Assembly: GCF_963678635.1 (NCBI RefSeq)
Contig: NC_087070.1
Span: 45,925,467-45,989,466 of the forward strand
Direction: 5' to 3'
Length of the DNA: 64,000 bases
Origin: Symsagittifera roscoffensis
Taxonomy: Eukaryota > Xenacoelomorpha > Acoela > Convolutidae
Below are positions 9,437 through 19,899 of this stretch, piece by piece (positions within the stretch are counted from its first letter, which is position 1; every line of letters begins with the position of its first letter). A program made the translations under genes and the position numbers. The notes beneath the pieces are model-generated. The model saw only the letters and a program-made list of their open reading frames with translations, was not told where the DNA came from and searched no databases.

Positions 9437-10043
9437 TTAGTAGTGCTCGCACAGCTTTCGACTCAGTGCGTGACTCAGATAATCTGCATATGTGTCCAAA
9501 TGCATCAAAGTGAACTCTGATGGTTCACTCAGATTTCTGATTACCTGGTGTCCTGCTACCGAGATTATTGACTGTATTTTGCTTCCTTGTGGCACCATAC
9601 CGAACCTCTGCCCGGAGATCACATTCATTTTCATGCTCAAACTACTTGGTGCCTTTGTTTCTTCGATTTCTGATGCCTCGAAGGTTTTCAGCTTCTCTTG
9701 TAGTTTTCTCACTTTCCAATTCGAGCTTCACTTTTTGCTCGATCTCATTCGTTACCAGTTCCAGCTGCACTCTTTTTAGAGCATCCCTCGCGGCTGCCCT
9801 ATAATCAATCTTGAAGTCATCCATCGCAGTCACCAGTTCCATTTCACATGTCTCCTCTGTTACCGCCTGCATTTTCTTCGTTGCCAGCTCTTGCGGTTTT
9901 TCTTTTCTGCGCACCTCCGCTTCACTCAATAGGCGAGCCTTGCTGGCTTTCACACCCGATAAAGCTTCCTCTTGCCTTGGATGCTTGATGTCTGCTACAG
10001 CATACCAGAATTGCGGACAACCCGATTTAAAATGACCTTCCAA
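9437..10043 (-). CDS. Gag C-terminal/nucleocapsid-side frames with charged helix
   Basis: Two overlapping minus-strand frames (10043-9642, 9712-9437). The first opens with NLEGHFKSGC, the second half of a CCHC zinc knuckle whose first Cys position is not conserved, and then a long Glu/Lys/Arg-rich helix of about 90 residues. Position and composition fit the C-terminal part of Gag between the nucleocapsid and the protease. The frames need joining by a frame change, so this is a broken segment. Confidence 0.5.
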
Positions 10044-10438
10044 GTTGCAAAAGAAATTTCATGATCGACTTCTGACGCATCTTCGTCCTCGAGGCTAAAG
10101 CCTATTGCTTTCATGCCCTGTTTATAAGTTGGGCATGCTGACACATGATGGTCCGTCGTACTGCAATTTGCATAACAGCGCCTCTTGCCCATATCATCCC
10201 TCGGTTTATACCAGTTGTTCCCTTGGTTTGCTGGTCCGTTGTTAAAATTGCCATAATTGTTCTTGTAATATCCAGATCTGGACGGAGGTTTCAGCAAAAG
10301 ATATTCTTTTGACTTGAGCCTCAACTCCTCTGGTGTTGGCGCATTGGTTGATAGTGGTGTGTAATGCTTTGCTAACATTGTTCGAAGTTCATCATTCTTC
10401 ACACCATCGATGAATTTTGAGGCTACCGCCAGGTTCAC
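9995..10438 (-). CDS. Gag nucleocapsid region with a CCHC-type knuckle
   Basis: A 147-codon frame. It contains a Gly/Asn-rich linker (NNYGNFNNGP) and then C-x3-C-x4-H-x4-C (CYANCSTTDHHVSAC), a slightly unusual spacing for a retroviral zinc knuckle, normally C-x2-C. Zinc knuckles bind the element RNA. It follows the capsid frame, overlapping it by about 47 bases in another frame. Confidence 0.7.
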   Translation of the reverse strand: MNLAVASKFIDGVKNDELRTMLAKHYTPLSTNAPTPEELRLKSKEYLLLKPPSRSGYYKNNYGNFNNGPANQGNNWYKPRDDMGKRRCYANCSTTDHHVSACPTYKQGMKAIGFSLEDEDASEVDHEISFATWKVILNRVVRNSGML

Positions 10439-10860
10439 TCCTCCTGTTCGACTCGTCCGGTTGGCTACGCCACTTAAGCATCTCCAAATCGTCTAGAAAC
10501 TTTTCTATCGACTCATCTTCTCGTTGCCTCCTTTTCTCGAAGCACATCCTTGCTTGGTGTCCCTGCACCCCTGAGCCAAAACGATTCAACAAGATTTCAA
10601 AGATTTTCCCAGCAGTATCCCGCTGATATTGCTTTTTGGCCATCACATAGTTACGGGCTGTCCCTTCCAAGTTACTGGTGAGCGCACTGCACTCTTGCCT
10701 TTCTGACAGGTCTTCTTCCTCAAAATGCAGTTTCATCACCTCTATGCAGGTGTCAATGCAGCCGTCAGATTCGTCTTTATAGCACCTTGGTTTCCTAAAG
10801 ACTCTTCTGAACTTTTCAGTGCGTTCATTGGTTCTAGATTACCTCTTCAGGAATGTCTCC
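10392..10860 (-). CDS. Gag capsid-like (Retrotrans_gag) region
   Basis: The frame 10739-10392 has the look of the retrotransposon Gag capsid: helices ending in ILLNRFG and then a charged segment with ESIEKFLDDL, which resembles the E-S-I/V-x-x-F/Y-x-x-x-F/L motif of the family. Open sequence in the same sense extends upstream to about 10860. It lies between the coiled-coil Gag frame and the zinc knuckle. Confidence 0.6.
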
Positions 10861-10942
10861 AAAGACTTGTTTAGGGGTTCAAAAGCTGTGGCCATTGCCG
10901 TAGCATCTCTTGAGTGCCCCGCCTGAGTATCATCGCCCCCTG

Positions 10943-11224
10943 TTAAGGGCTCTGTATTCGGTGCATCCCTACAATCCGAATCGCCGTGGCTGTTTCGCCC
11001 TTGGCCCACATTACTCCTCCCTGGGCCCGCATGTCTCCTGTTACTGGAATCACCTCTCCCAGTCGCATGTGTGACTTGCTTCGGTCATTCATTTGAGGTC
11101 TGTTTGTTTCATATTGAACTTGCTCTACTGTTTGGGCCCCAAGTTCCATTATCCCTTGTGGCATAGCCTGATGAACTTTCCCTACCTCTAGTGGATCCAT
11201 ATGTCCTCCTCCTTTGATGGTCAT
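10943..11224 (-). CDS. Gag linker frame
   Basis: A 93-codon Gly/Met/Gln-rich minus-strand frame overlapping the end of the coiled-coil Gag frame and leading toward the capsid region. It probably represents Gag continuing after a frame jump. No motif. Confidence 0.3.
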   Translation of the reverse strand: MTIKGGGHMDPLEVGKVHQAMPQGIMELGAQTVEQVQYETNRPQMNDRSKSHMRLGEVIPVTGDMRAQGGVMWAKGETATAIRIVGMHRIQSP

Positions 11225-12584
11225 TGAAATTCACCCTCGGCTCCCTGCTGGGACCTCCCGAGTTCGGTTCTCCTTCTTTTGGTCCACTCTTGCTGCCTAG
11301 TAGCCCGTCCAACCTATCCATGATAGCCTGAGTTCGCCTCGCCATCATCGCATCTATCTTTGTGTCAAGAGTCCCAAGAGACTGCTCTTGCTGAATTCTC
11401 AACTTCTCCATGTCGTCTCTTAAGCGTAACTCTCTCTGTTCCGCTTCTAATGTCATTCGCGACAAGTTTTTCGCTATGTGGTCATCCGTTCTTTCCTTCA
11501 AGCGTTTTTCGCTACTACCAACTTCTTGTCTATTGCGGTTTTTTTCTTCCCGCAGACTTTCTCTTTCAACGTGGACTGCCCTCTCTAGTTCACTCATTCT
11601 TATGGACATCTGTTCATTTTGTTCTCCTATGATGCCCACTATGTTGTTCAAAGCTTCTTCCAATGATGCCCCGTTTTCTACTATTGGCGTCACAAGTGGC
11701 GGTGCCACCCTGTCGATCCCAGATAGCTTGGTACTGGTCGAGATTCGGGCTTTGATTCTCTGCCTCGACGTCTTTTCATTATCCACCTCTGGATCCGCCG
11801 ATGCGTTGCCTAGCCCTTTGTTTCTATTCTCCCCAGTTCGCGTTTCCGAATTTGTCATACTCACAAAGTCTCTTGACTGGCCTGATGTGTTTGTGTCTTT
11901 GCTTATCGTTCTCACCACACCAAATTTGTCCATGGTTCCAGTCCCTCTGTCGGTGTATGCCTCATTCTCCTGGGTCGAACTAATGAGGGCTGACACAAGA
12001 TCCAAAGTCAACTTGCTCATAATCGTCCTCTTCTTTCTCCTGGATTCACCTTCATCTCCTGTACCAACTCCCATGGTAAATGGAAAGATGTTTCCGAAAG
12101 TGTTCTTCACTCTTTCTGAAAACGATGAGGACGTTGCCTGTTTCTCCGTCACGCCTGCCCTCATGGTGTTGCCTGTGGGAGATCTTCTATTTGCCAGAAT
12201 TTCAGTAGAGATGTCGGACAGTTCCGACATCTCCTCTCGGTCTAGTGTCCCGGTGGAAGTGGCAAAATCTTGGCCTTGTTCTACCGGAGTAGATTCACTC
12301 GTCAGCCTTCTGTCTCTCCCCTCCGGCCCATGTATTTCCTGGTTCTCATTCATTGCCTGGTCTGGTTGGACCTCCACTTCTATCATAGCTTTTCGCTCTT
12401 CTGAGGACTTTTGACTCCTGTTTTCAACCATTCTGCCTGAAACCGTTTCCCCTTTGTCGGTCAGGGTTCGTGTGATCCTTTGCACAAAAGGGTCGGTCAT
12501 TGCTCTTCTCTGTTTCTCAGGTATGAATTTCCTGGAGCTATCACCTAGTTTAGGTATCCTTGACTTGTCTAGACTCATATTCAA
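11109..12584 (-). CDS. Retroelement Gag N-terminal coiled-coil protein
   Basis: The longest intact frame of the element, 491 codons. The ATG at 12584 lies about 55 bases after the end of the LTR-like repeat, which fits a first ORF. The first 250 residues are Ser/Thr/Arg/Glu-rich and probably disordered. Residues about 320-410 form a strong predicted coiled coil rich in Glu, Arg, Leu and Gln. The tail is Gly/Ser/Arg-rich. The long plus-strand open frame at 11410-12414 is its antisense shadow. I call it Gag by position; the capsid domain is in the next frame. Confidence 0.65.
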   Translation of the reverse strand: MNMSLDKSRIPKLGDSSRKFIPEKQRRAMTDPFVQRITRTLTDKGETVSGRMVENRSQKSSEERKAMIEVEVQPDQAMNENQEIHGPEGRDRRLTSESTPVEQGQDFATSTGTLDREEMSELSDISTEILANRRSPTGNTMRAGVTEKQATSSSFSERVKNTFGNIFPFTMGVGTGDEGESRRKKRTIMSKLTLDLVSALISSTQENEAYTDRGTGTMDKFGVVRTISKDTNTSGQSRDFVSMTNSETRTGENRNKGLGNASADPEVDNEKTSRQRIKARISTSTKLSGIDRVAPPLVTPIVENGASLEEALNNIVGIIGEQNEQMSIRMSELERAVHVERESLREEKNRNRQEVGSSEKRLKERTDDHIAKNLSRMTLEAEQRELRLRDDMEKLRIQQEQSLGTLDTKIDAMMARRTQAIMDRLDGLLGSKSGPKEGEPNSGGPSREPRVNFNDHQRRRTYGSTRGRESSSGYATRDNGTWGPNSRASSI

Positions 12585-13346
12585 TTTACCAATTCTTACT
12601 ACCTATACACTCAATATGATTGCTAGTGTCCTTTTGATCTGACTACTGATAATGATAACACAACACATTAAATTCCAAAAGTTTCTATTAAATAAAGACC
12701 ACCAACCCTTGTATGTTATCACGGTACAGGTATACTCAATTTATTTACAATAATCGATTATTAGTCGTAAGATTTGAGAAATAGCACAGTATGATGATAT
12801 CATCCAATTTAAAAGATAGTGTACTCACCACCCAATCAAGCACAAATATTAATGATTTAAAACCAGAAAAAAAACAAAATAAGATTATTTTTATGAAAAA
12901 CGTATGTGTTTTGTACTTTTAGTCAGTCGCAATACAATAGTCAAACTTGTATTTTTAAAGAAAGAGCTTTCCCTGCTTGGTGCTGCACCAAACAGACGAA
13001 ACTTGAAGGCAGTAATTTTCTCAAGTGGGCGTCTATTGCACCCACCGAGTCCTGTGTTACCTATCTGACTTCGGATTGCCCGAGCTAACCTGCTAAAATC
13101 CTCAAGGCAATCACTTTTCCAAAAAACGTTATGGATTTCAATCCACTCAAATCAGTGACAAACTCTCGTTCAATTTAGACTTAGTGTCGCGAATATCCGA
13201 GTTTGGACCTGTTTTGTTTTGGTCTGGTATTTTTTTGAAAGGCAAGTTACCAGTGCAGTCACTGGTTCCTAGCCTGTCTCTTAATGACCTAATACCTCTC
13301 ACTATTATCTTTTCGTCTGTTTACCTAAGTCCTGAACAAAAATAAT

Positions 13347-13580
13347 ACCCCTCCGGTTTGATAAAAAACAGTACCCCTCCGGATTGGCAAAAATAGGAAC
13401 CCTCCGGATTGGCAAAATGGAGACACCTCCGGATTGGGACCCCTCTGGGTTAGCAAATGTAAGATCCCTCCGGATTGGGACCCTTCCGGTTTTGTGAAAA
13501 CAAAACCCCTCCGGATTGGGACCCCTCCGAATTAGGAAAAATTTGGACCCCCTCCGAATTGGGACCCCACCCGTTTTGTA
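13347..13580. repeat. CCTCCGGATTGG minisatellite, copy 1
   Basis: About ten imperfect units of roughly ACCCCTCCGGATTGG separated by short variable spacers such as CAAAATGGAG. The core contains the palindrome TCCGGA. A homologous array lies at 18570-18805 in the second LTR-like copy. Confidence 0.85.
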
Positions 13581-14339
13581 AAAGTAGCTTTTCGGAGACT
13601 TCCTTGATTTTCATCCTATACTCCTCCGGATCCGTTCTCCGATGCTATTATGCTGTTTGTATCAACTAGGAAGGGTATGTGGTCCTTCCCTAGACCCTTC
13701 CGGATTGAAGTTAAGCCTTTTGTTTGACAATTCACACAAACGGTGAAGGGTCTTATCGCTAGCCTAATTTCGGCTCGATCAAGGTTTTCTGGTGCCTTTA
13801 GCCTTCCCTATTCTTCTATAACAGCTTAAAATTGCTTTATTCAACCGTTATCACCTTTTGGTAGGGGTGTAAACAATTTTATAAAATGTGAAGGGTGTAC
13901 CCTCCCGAACTGCTGAATTTGCTAAAAACAATCTCAAAAAGTTTTCAAGCCTAATTTTTCGAACAATTTTTACCAAAATTTCAAGCCTAATTTTACCTAT
14001 TAGTAAGCCCAGCTAATTTGTGATCTTATGGTACCAAGATCAACTGGATTTGTCCAGTCGTTCCAAAGTTATCAACCAAAACGTCTTTTTCCAAAGTCAA
14101 AAAATTTCCCTCTTATAGGTTCCGCCAAACTTATTCCGCAATTCTGTTTTTTTTCGACCTAAAAATTATTGGACCGAGCTCAAAAGGCCTATACTATTCT
14201 AGTTCAATGCTAAAAACCCAATATGAAACGCTTTAGTTGAAAAAATTTGCAAAAACTATGCTATTTGGACCCCTCCGGATTGATGAATCCACTGAATCAA
14301 ACACGTTAAATTCGATTTCTCAGTAATCCGGAAGGCTGT

Positions 14340-16030
14340 CGGAAAATGGGTCTTAAAACCTGTAGATTCATTAGTGGACGTTGTCCGAACAACTATTTTT
14401 ACTGTCCTAACTCAAAAATTTCAAAATTTTTTTTGATTTTATAGTGTTCCGTTTTCTCAAAAATCGCAAAAATTCGGTTTTTGGTACCAAAGTAGTTCTA
14501 ACTACTTCTAAACTAAACTCAACCGGTTCTACCTATTATACTAGGACAGTTACGATGTAATTCACTAATTTAGCACTTTTTTTGTTTCAAAAAATATCGA
14601 TATTTCAAAAAAAAATCGCGATTTGTGGGGGGGATCAAAATATCGCTATTTTGACCCTAAAAACCGGTCCGCTTACTGTGTTTTTCACTGAAAAACGAAA
14701 TAGGAGTATTAATATAGGCTAGATAAGTAATAATATTAGTAATACTATACCCCTCCGGGTTTGTTCAATATCCGAATTAAGGTGCTTAACTCGGAGTTTC
14801 GCAGTTCGGTGAAGGGTCACTACAGTGCAGCACTGTCGAGCCCCCCACAGATTACTATCTCATTTTTTGTACCAAAAGGGATACAAAACTTGTTAACGAT
14901 ACCCAACAGTCGACTGTTGTTGTCTTTGAGCCCCTTCTTGTTGCTCCTTGTACTGCTTGCCGGATCAGTCTTCTTGTCGTGCTTAAATACTCAAATAACC
15001 CTACAGTACAAGCCTCACAAACGGGCTACAAAAATGATCGTAACGATCCTGATTGATATAAAGGCCTGTAACAACAATATATCTATCAACAACAAACGGG
15101 AGGGTCGGATCACATCTTGTCTGGGGGGATGATTTCTACTGATTTTTAAACTTTTTTACTGTTTTTGGTTTTTTCGGTTATTTTTTATGTTTTTTTTTGT
15201 TTTTTTTTGGGTACTATACTACTTTTTGTTTGGTTGTATATATATATCTTTAAGTGTTTTTGGCCACAAACCTCTCAGGGAACGAGGGGACGGCCAATCC
15301 CCCCACCCTTCCTGGAACGTGAATTTTCGGTCTTAACTAGGTTTAAAAGCTATTCACGGTAATCCGGAAGGCTTTCGGGTTCCGAACTACCCTTCCGCCC
15401 CGACGGTAAGTGCCTATTAAGGGCGTTATTATGAGCATCCGCTCGGCGCGGAGTGCTCGTTAACGGTTCTGTCGGTCATGATGTTAAAAAAGAATAACAC
15501 CCAGGAGCGCCATAAAAACATCTATGTAACATTCGCCCGGAAGATACATATCGACGGAAAATAAAACTAAATCCTAAGACGACTGGCCACCGTCTAAACA
15601 GAGCTCTACATGCTTTTCACCGTCTCTACAAAAGCCGGTTATTTTGGTGGTCTTTCCAACATCGGGTCGACAAAAACGTTACTGTTCTCCGGCTTCGACC
15701 AGAACGCTCAAATTAATTTACTTACATGCAAAATAGTGAGCTCATGGCTGGGTCTCAGTATCCCCAGACCACGAGGTCACTCCTAGAAACAGGGCTACTA
15801 CTATTTACTATATTACTATTTTTATGTTCAGTAGATAAAAATCATCATCTCCATTGAAGATGGATCAACACTTTCCCCTAACTCCAAGCTTCTCATCGTC
15901 GTAAAATGAGTTCAGATGTTAAAAAAATTCAATTCAAGACATAACAGTTTCAGTTCAAATCCTGAGACCCCTCCGGATTCCTGAATCAGGGGAAATAACA
16001 ACCTTATCTTCTTTCCGGAAGGCTGTTTTT
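14340..16030. mobile_element. Insertion inside LTR-like copy 1
   Basis: This stretch is absent from the otherwise parallel copy at about 19540-19560. Both junctions and an internal position near 15360 carry an AATCCGGAAGGCT-type sequence, which could mark its ends. It has long T and A runs and a GT-rich stretch at about 15140-15260. The part at 15525-15985 recurs inverted at 19900-20352. I see no convincing coding region. Confidence 0.5.
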
Positions 16031-16395
16031 CTACCCTTCACCGTTGTTGTGAACGGCCTTGCAGTGATTAGCGACACAATCGTTGCAATTCGGAACGGTC
16101 TCTGCTAACTCTGCTATTGGTTGTTGTTTTTCTATCGCAATTCTCGTAGTTATCACTATCTCAACTATTGTTGTTCTGATTTTCTTCTGGTTTTCTTCGA
16201 AAATGGCGGTTTTTGCCGTTTCTCAGAGGTGCGACTTCTCAGTTCGATTTTTTAATTTTCAAAATACCAGAATATCTTGACCTTCACCGTTTGACTAATC
16301 GTCCCAATAACGTAACTAATCTATCAAAACTGTCAATTCGGAAGGTTAGCTGCTAATAATTCGAAATTGCTGAATCTGCATTTTTGTCCATTCTG

Positions 16396-17234
16396 GTCGA
16401 ATGTCACACACTCCGCGGACAACCCGGTCAATGTCTTCATTGAATCTCGCAATGTTCGTAAAATTGGTACAGTGTCATCGAACAGAAATTACAAAATGCA
16501 CAAAATTACTCTTATCCACATCATCGACTCACTGCAGAATATAAGGGGCATCATACTACACTACTATAGCTTTCCAAATTCTTTCACTAATCTGCACTTT
16601 CGAGGATATGACTTAAGATAAAACATTTTTTCTGACTTCCAGTGTCAATGTCCTGATTAAAAACTTTTTCTCCTTGATTTAAAAGGTGTTGGTTTGCAGG
16701 ACAGTCCTGCCAACCAACAAACTAAAATTATCCTACTATGCTTCTTCCCTTCGGAAGTTTTAGTTGTTATTGTCCTGAATATTAAAATTAAGGAACTCTG
16801 TGGTTAGAAAGAACAATGAAACAATCTCCCTCTTCGAAAGATTACCCAAGCTTTTCTTATCATCACAAAGTGATCAGTTCCCCTAGTTGATTAAAAACAG
16901 TCATGCAGGCTGGAATATTTAAATATACTCTTCACTCAATTTTTCTAAATAAATAATAAGTGTCTCTAAAGCCACTCAGCTAAAATCAAAATGCAAATTT
17001 ATAAATGCAACAAATTCTTTAATGTTCAAAACTCAATTAAATGTTTCAGTTTTCAATTACAACTTGGTTGCTTAGTTTCTCACTTGAGTTTTTTCACACA
17101 CATAGAACAATTCTGAGTTTTAAGTTTTTCTCCATCACTCCTTTGTTTTCTTCTTTTTTCGTCGTTTAGAAGTTCTAAAACTTCTAAATTCTTCTAATTT
17201 CGTCTCTTTTTGCATCTCGTTTTTCGGCCATTCG
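16396..17234. other. AT-rich stretch between the LTR-like copy and ORF 17235-17615
   Basis: About 840 bases with no supported gene, RNA or repeat. The + strand is rich in TTCT and AATT words. It belongs to the internal region between the two LTR-like copies. Confidence 0.5.
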
Positions 17235-17615
17235 TCAAGGTTCCATCCCTTCCTCTTGTGATACTGACTCTGCACTTTCAGTTTCTGTGTCTTGCAACAC
17301 ATCATTAGCGATCCTGACGCTGTTGGAAACAGTCCTCCAACACTTCTGATCTTCTACCCTCTGTTTGCAACAAGGTAGGGGATCCACGTTAGATTCTCTG
17401 TTCCTGCAGAAGCTGTTGTGGAGACACAACGTCACATTTCTCTCCAAATCTTCCTTCAACATCTCTGCCTTCTCCTTCCCACTACGTTCACTTGTCCTGG
17501 AATTTCTTTTCACAGCGGTGGTCACTGCATTCCGATGAATCACGAGAGCTCGCTTGAAAGCTCCTGCTCCAATGTCCAGCTGATATTCACTGTACACTCT
17601 GCCGTGCTTCGACAT
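17235..17615 (-). CDS. Uncharacterised ORF between two LTR-like copies
   Basis: From an ATG at 17615 this minus-strand frame runs 126 codons to TGA. The frame is open further upstream to the assembly gap, so the true start may be lost. The product is basic in its first half (AVKRNSRTSERSGKEK), has seven cysteines in the middle (including CLHNSFC and CCKQRVEDQKC), and ends in a short acidic Glu/Ser tail. I recognise no family. It lies in a 1.5 kb internal domain flanked by direct ~2 kb LTR-like copies, so it may be a retroelement gene, for instance of a short non-autonomous derivative. Confidence 0.5.
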   Translation of the reverse strand: MSKHGRVYSEYQLDIGAGAFKRALVIHRNAVTTAVKRNSRTSERSGKEKAEMLKEDLERNVTLCLHNSFCRNRESNVDPLPCCKQRVEDQKCWRTVSNSVRIANDVLQDTETESAESVSQEEGMEP

Positions 17616-17661
17616 ATGTTTCTTAGATGGAAGTGAAGAAGATATGGGCAAGAAAACGATT

Positions 17662-17861
17662 NNNNNNNNNNNNNNNNNNNNNNNNNNNNNNNNNNNNNNN
17701 NNNNNNNNNNNNNNNNNNNNNNNNNNNNNNNNNNNNNNNNNNNNNNNNNNNNNNNNNNNNNNNNNNNNNNNNNNNNNNNNNNNNNNNNNNNNNNNNNNNN
17801 NNNNNNNNNNNNNNNNNNNNNNNNNNNNNNNNNNNNNNNNNNNNNNNNNNNNNNNNNNNNN
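17662..17861. other. Assembly gap (200 N)
   Basis: Exactly 200 unknown bases, which suggests a placeholder rather than a measured size. Reading frames shown through it are meaningless. Confidence 0.99.
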
Positions 17862-17867
17862 TCTTAA

Positions 17868-19890
17868 GCGACTAATGATCATAATAACACAACACAAAAA
17901 ACTCCAAAAGTTTCTATTAAATAGTGACCATCAATCCTCGTATGTTATCACGGTACAGCGTATATACAATTTATCCACAATAATCGATTATTAATCGTAA
18001 GATTTGAGAAATAGCATAGTATGATGATATCAGTCAATTTAAAAGATAGTGTACTCACTACCCAATCAAGCACAAGTATTAATGATTTAAAACCAGAAAT
18101 AACAAAATAAGAATATTTTTATGAAAAACGTATGTGTTTTGTACTTTTAGTCAGTCGCAATACAATGTTCGAATTTGCATTTTTAAAGAAAGTGCTTTCC
18201 ATGACTGGTGCTGCACCAAACAGACAAAACTTGAAGGCAGTAATTTTCTCAAGTGCGCGTCTATTGCATCCACCGAGTCTCCTTTTACCTATCTGCCTTC
18301 GGACTGCCCGAGCTAGACCTACTAAAACCCTCAGGGCAGTCTCTTTTCTCAAAAACGTTTTGGATTTCAATCCACACCAATGAGTCACACACTCTTTTTT
18401 AATTTAGACTTAGTGTCGCGAATATCCGAGTTTGGACCTGTTTTATTTTGGTCTGGTCTTTTTTGAAAGGCAAGTTACCAGTGCAGTCACTGGTTCCTAG
18501 CCTGTCTCCTAATAACCCAATACCTCTCACTATTATCTTTCCTTCTGTTTACCTAAGTCCTTAACAAAAATAATACCCTCCGGTTTGACAAAAAACAGTA
18601 CCCCTCCGGATTGGCAAAAATAGGAACCCTCCGGATTGGCAAAATGGAGACCCCTCCGGATTGGGACCCCTCTGGGTTAGCAAATGTAAGATCCCTCCGG
18701 ATTGGGACCCCTCCGGTTTTGTGAAAATGAGACCCCTCCGGATTGAGACCCCTCCGAATTAGGAAAAATTTGGACCCCCTCCGGATTGGGACCCCACCGG
18801 TTTAGCTTTACGTTGACTTCCTTGATTTTCATCCTATACCCTTCCGGATACGTTCTCCGATGCTATTATGCTGTTTGTATCAACTAGGAAGGGTATGTGG
18901 TCCTTCCCTAGCCCATTCCGGATTGAAGTTAAGCCCCTTGTCTAACAATTCACACTAACGGTGAAGGGTCTTATCGCTAGCCTAATTTCGGCTCGATCAA
19001 GGTTTTCTAGTGCCTTTAGTCTTCCCTATTCTTCTATAACAGCTTAAAATTGCTTTATTCAACCGTTATCACCTTTTGGTAGGGGTGTAAGGGGTTTCCA
19101 GAAAACATTTTATAAAACGTGAAGGGTCTACCCTCCCGAATTGGTGAATTTGCTAAAAACAATCTCAAAAAATTAATTTTCAAGCTTACTTTTTCGAATA
19201 ATTTTTGTTCTTATTAGTAAGCCCAGCTAATTTTTGATCTAATCGTACCAAGATCAACTGGATCTGTCCAGTCGTTCCAAAGTTATTAACCAAAACGTCT
19301 TTTTTCCAAAGTCAAAAAACTTCCCTCTTATAGGTTCCGCCAAACTTTTTCCGCAATTCTGTTCTTTTCGACCTAAAAGTTTTTGATCCGAGCTCAGAAG
19401 GCCTATACTCTTCTAGTTCATTGCAAAAAACCCGATCTGAAACGCTTTAGTTGAAAAAATTTGCGAAAAACTATGCTATTTGGACCCATCCGGATTGATG
19501 AATCCACTGAATCAAACACATTAAATTCAATTTTTCTGTAATCCAGAAGGCTTTCGGGAACGGTTTTGCAACGGTTGTAGCGACACAATCGTTGCAACTC
19601 GGGACGGTCTCTGTTAACTCTGCTATTCGTTGTTGTTTTTCTATCGCAATTCTTGTAGTTATCACTATCGCAACTATTGTTGTTCTGATTTTCTTCTGGT
19701 TTTCTTCCAAAATGGCGGTTTTTGCCGTTTCTCAGAAGTGCGACTTCTCAGTTCGAATTTTTAAAGTTTCAAAATACCAGAATACCTTGACCTTCACCGT
19801 TTGACTAATCGTCCCAATATCGTCACTAATCTCTCAAAACTGTCAATTCGGAATCTGCATTTTTGTCCATTCTGGTCGAATGTAACATTC
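17868..19890 (-). mobile_element. LTR-like repeat, copy 2
   Basis: A direct copy of the 12640-16395 unit without its insertion, about 2.0 kb long. Identity by eye is high over most of the length, with small indels. At its right end a perfect 10-base inverted repeat (GGTCGAATGT, one base, ACATTCGACC) at about 19874-19894 joins it to an inverted copy of part of the insertion. Confidence 0.65.
18570..18805. repeat. CCTCCGGATTGG minisatellite, copy 2
   Basis: The counterpart of the 13347-13580 array with the same unit order and slightly different unit variants. It shows that the array predates the duplication of the LTR-like repeat. Confidence 0.85.
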
Positions 19891-19899
19891 GACCGGGCT

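Larger units (their letters stand above)
1..12640 (-). mobile_element. Decayed Ty3/gypsy-order LTR retroelement, internal region (3' end off window)
   Basis: Read on the minus strand, the order is a long coiled-coil Gag frame, capsid-like segment, CCHC knuckle, aspartic protease, reverse transcriptase, RNase H, integrase, then several accessory frames. RT and RNase H before integrase is the Ty3/gypsy (Metaviridae) order. The frames are split by stops and frame jumps, for example an in-frame TAG at about 8378-8380 and a frame change at about 7856-7859, so this copy is not expected to be active. The accessory segment after integrase (about 4.9 kb within the window) is unusually long and includes an SGNH-hydrolase-like frame. 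The end of the element and its other LTR lie beyond the left edge. Base composition is clearly more GC-rich than the AT-rich gene to the right. Confidence 0.9.
12640..16395 (-). mobile_element. LTR-like repeat, copy 1, with a ~1.7 kb internal insertion
   Basis: Sequence from about 12640 to 14340 and from about 16030 to 16395 aligns directly with 17868-19890. Matching landmarks are ATAACACAACAC at the left, a CCTCCGGATTGG minisatellite, and TGCATTTTTGTCCATTCTGG at the right. On the minus strand the unit would begin TGT and end ATCA, and it lies just upstream of Gag, as expected for a 5' LTR. Without the insertion (about 14340-16030) the unit is about 2 kb. No sequence matching a tRNA primer site was recognised after the end. 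Confidence 0.65.

Noticed and set aside
9290-9437. Possible single intact Gag-Pol polyprotein
   Set aside because: Stops and frame changes between capsid, knuckle, protease, RT and RNase H are too many for one programmed frameshift; the copy is decayed.
11410-12414. 334-codon plus-strand open frame
   Set aside because: Antisense shadow of the Gag coiled-coil frame; Ser/Leu/Phe-rich composition is the complement of Glu/Lys/Arg-rich codons.
12906-13088. 60-codon frame, similar to one at 18134-18316
   Set aside because: Same length in both LTR-like copies, but the differences show no preference for synonymous positions by eye and there is no motif; probably an open stretch of repeat sequence.
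13347-13580. CRISPR-like regular repeats
   Set aside because: Eukaryotic minisatellite with irregular short spacers and no repeat-spacer regularity.
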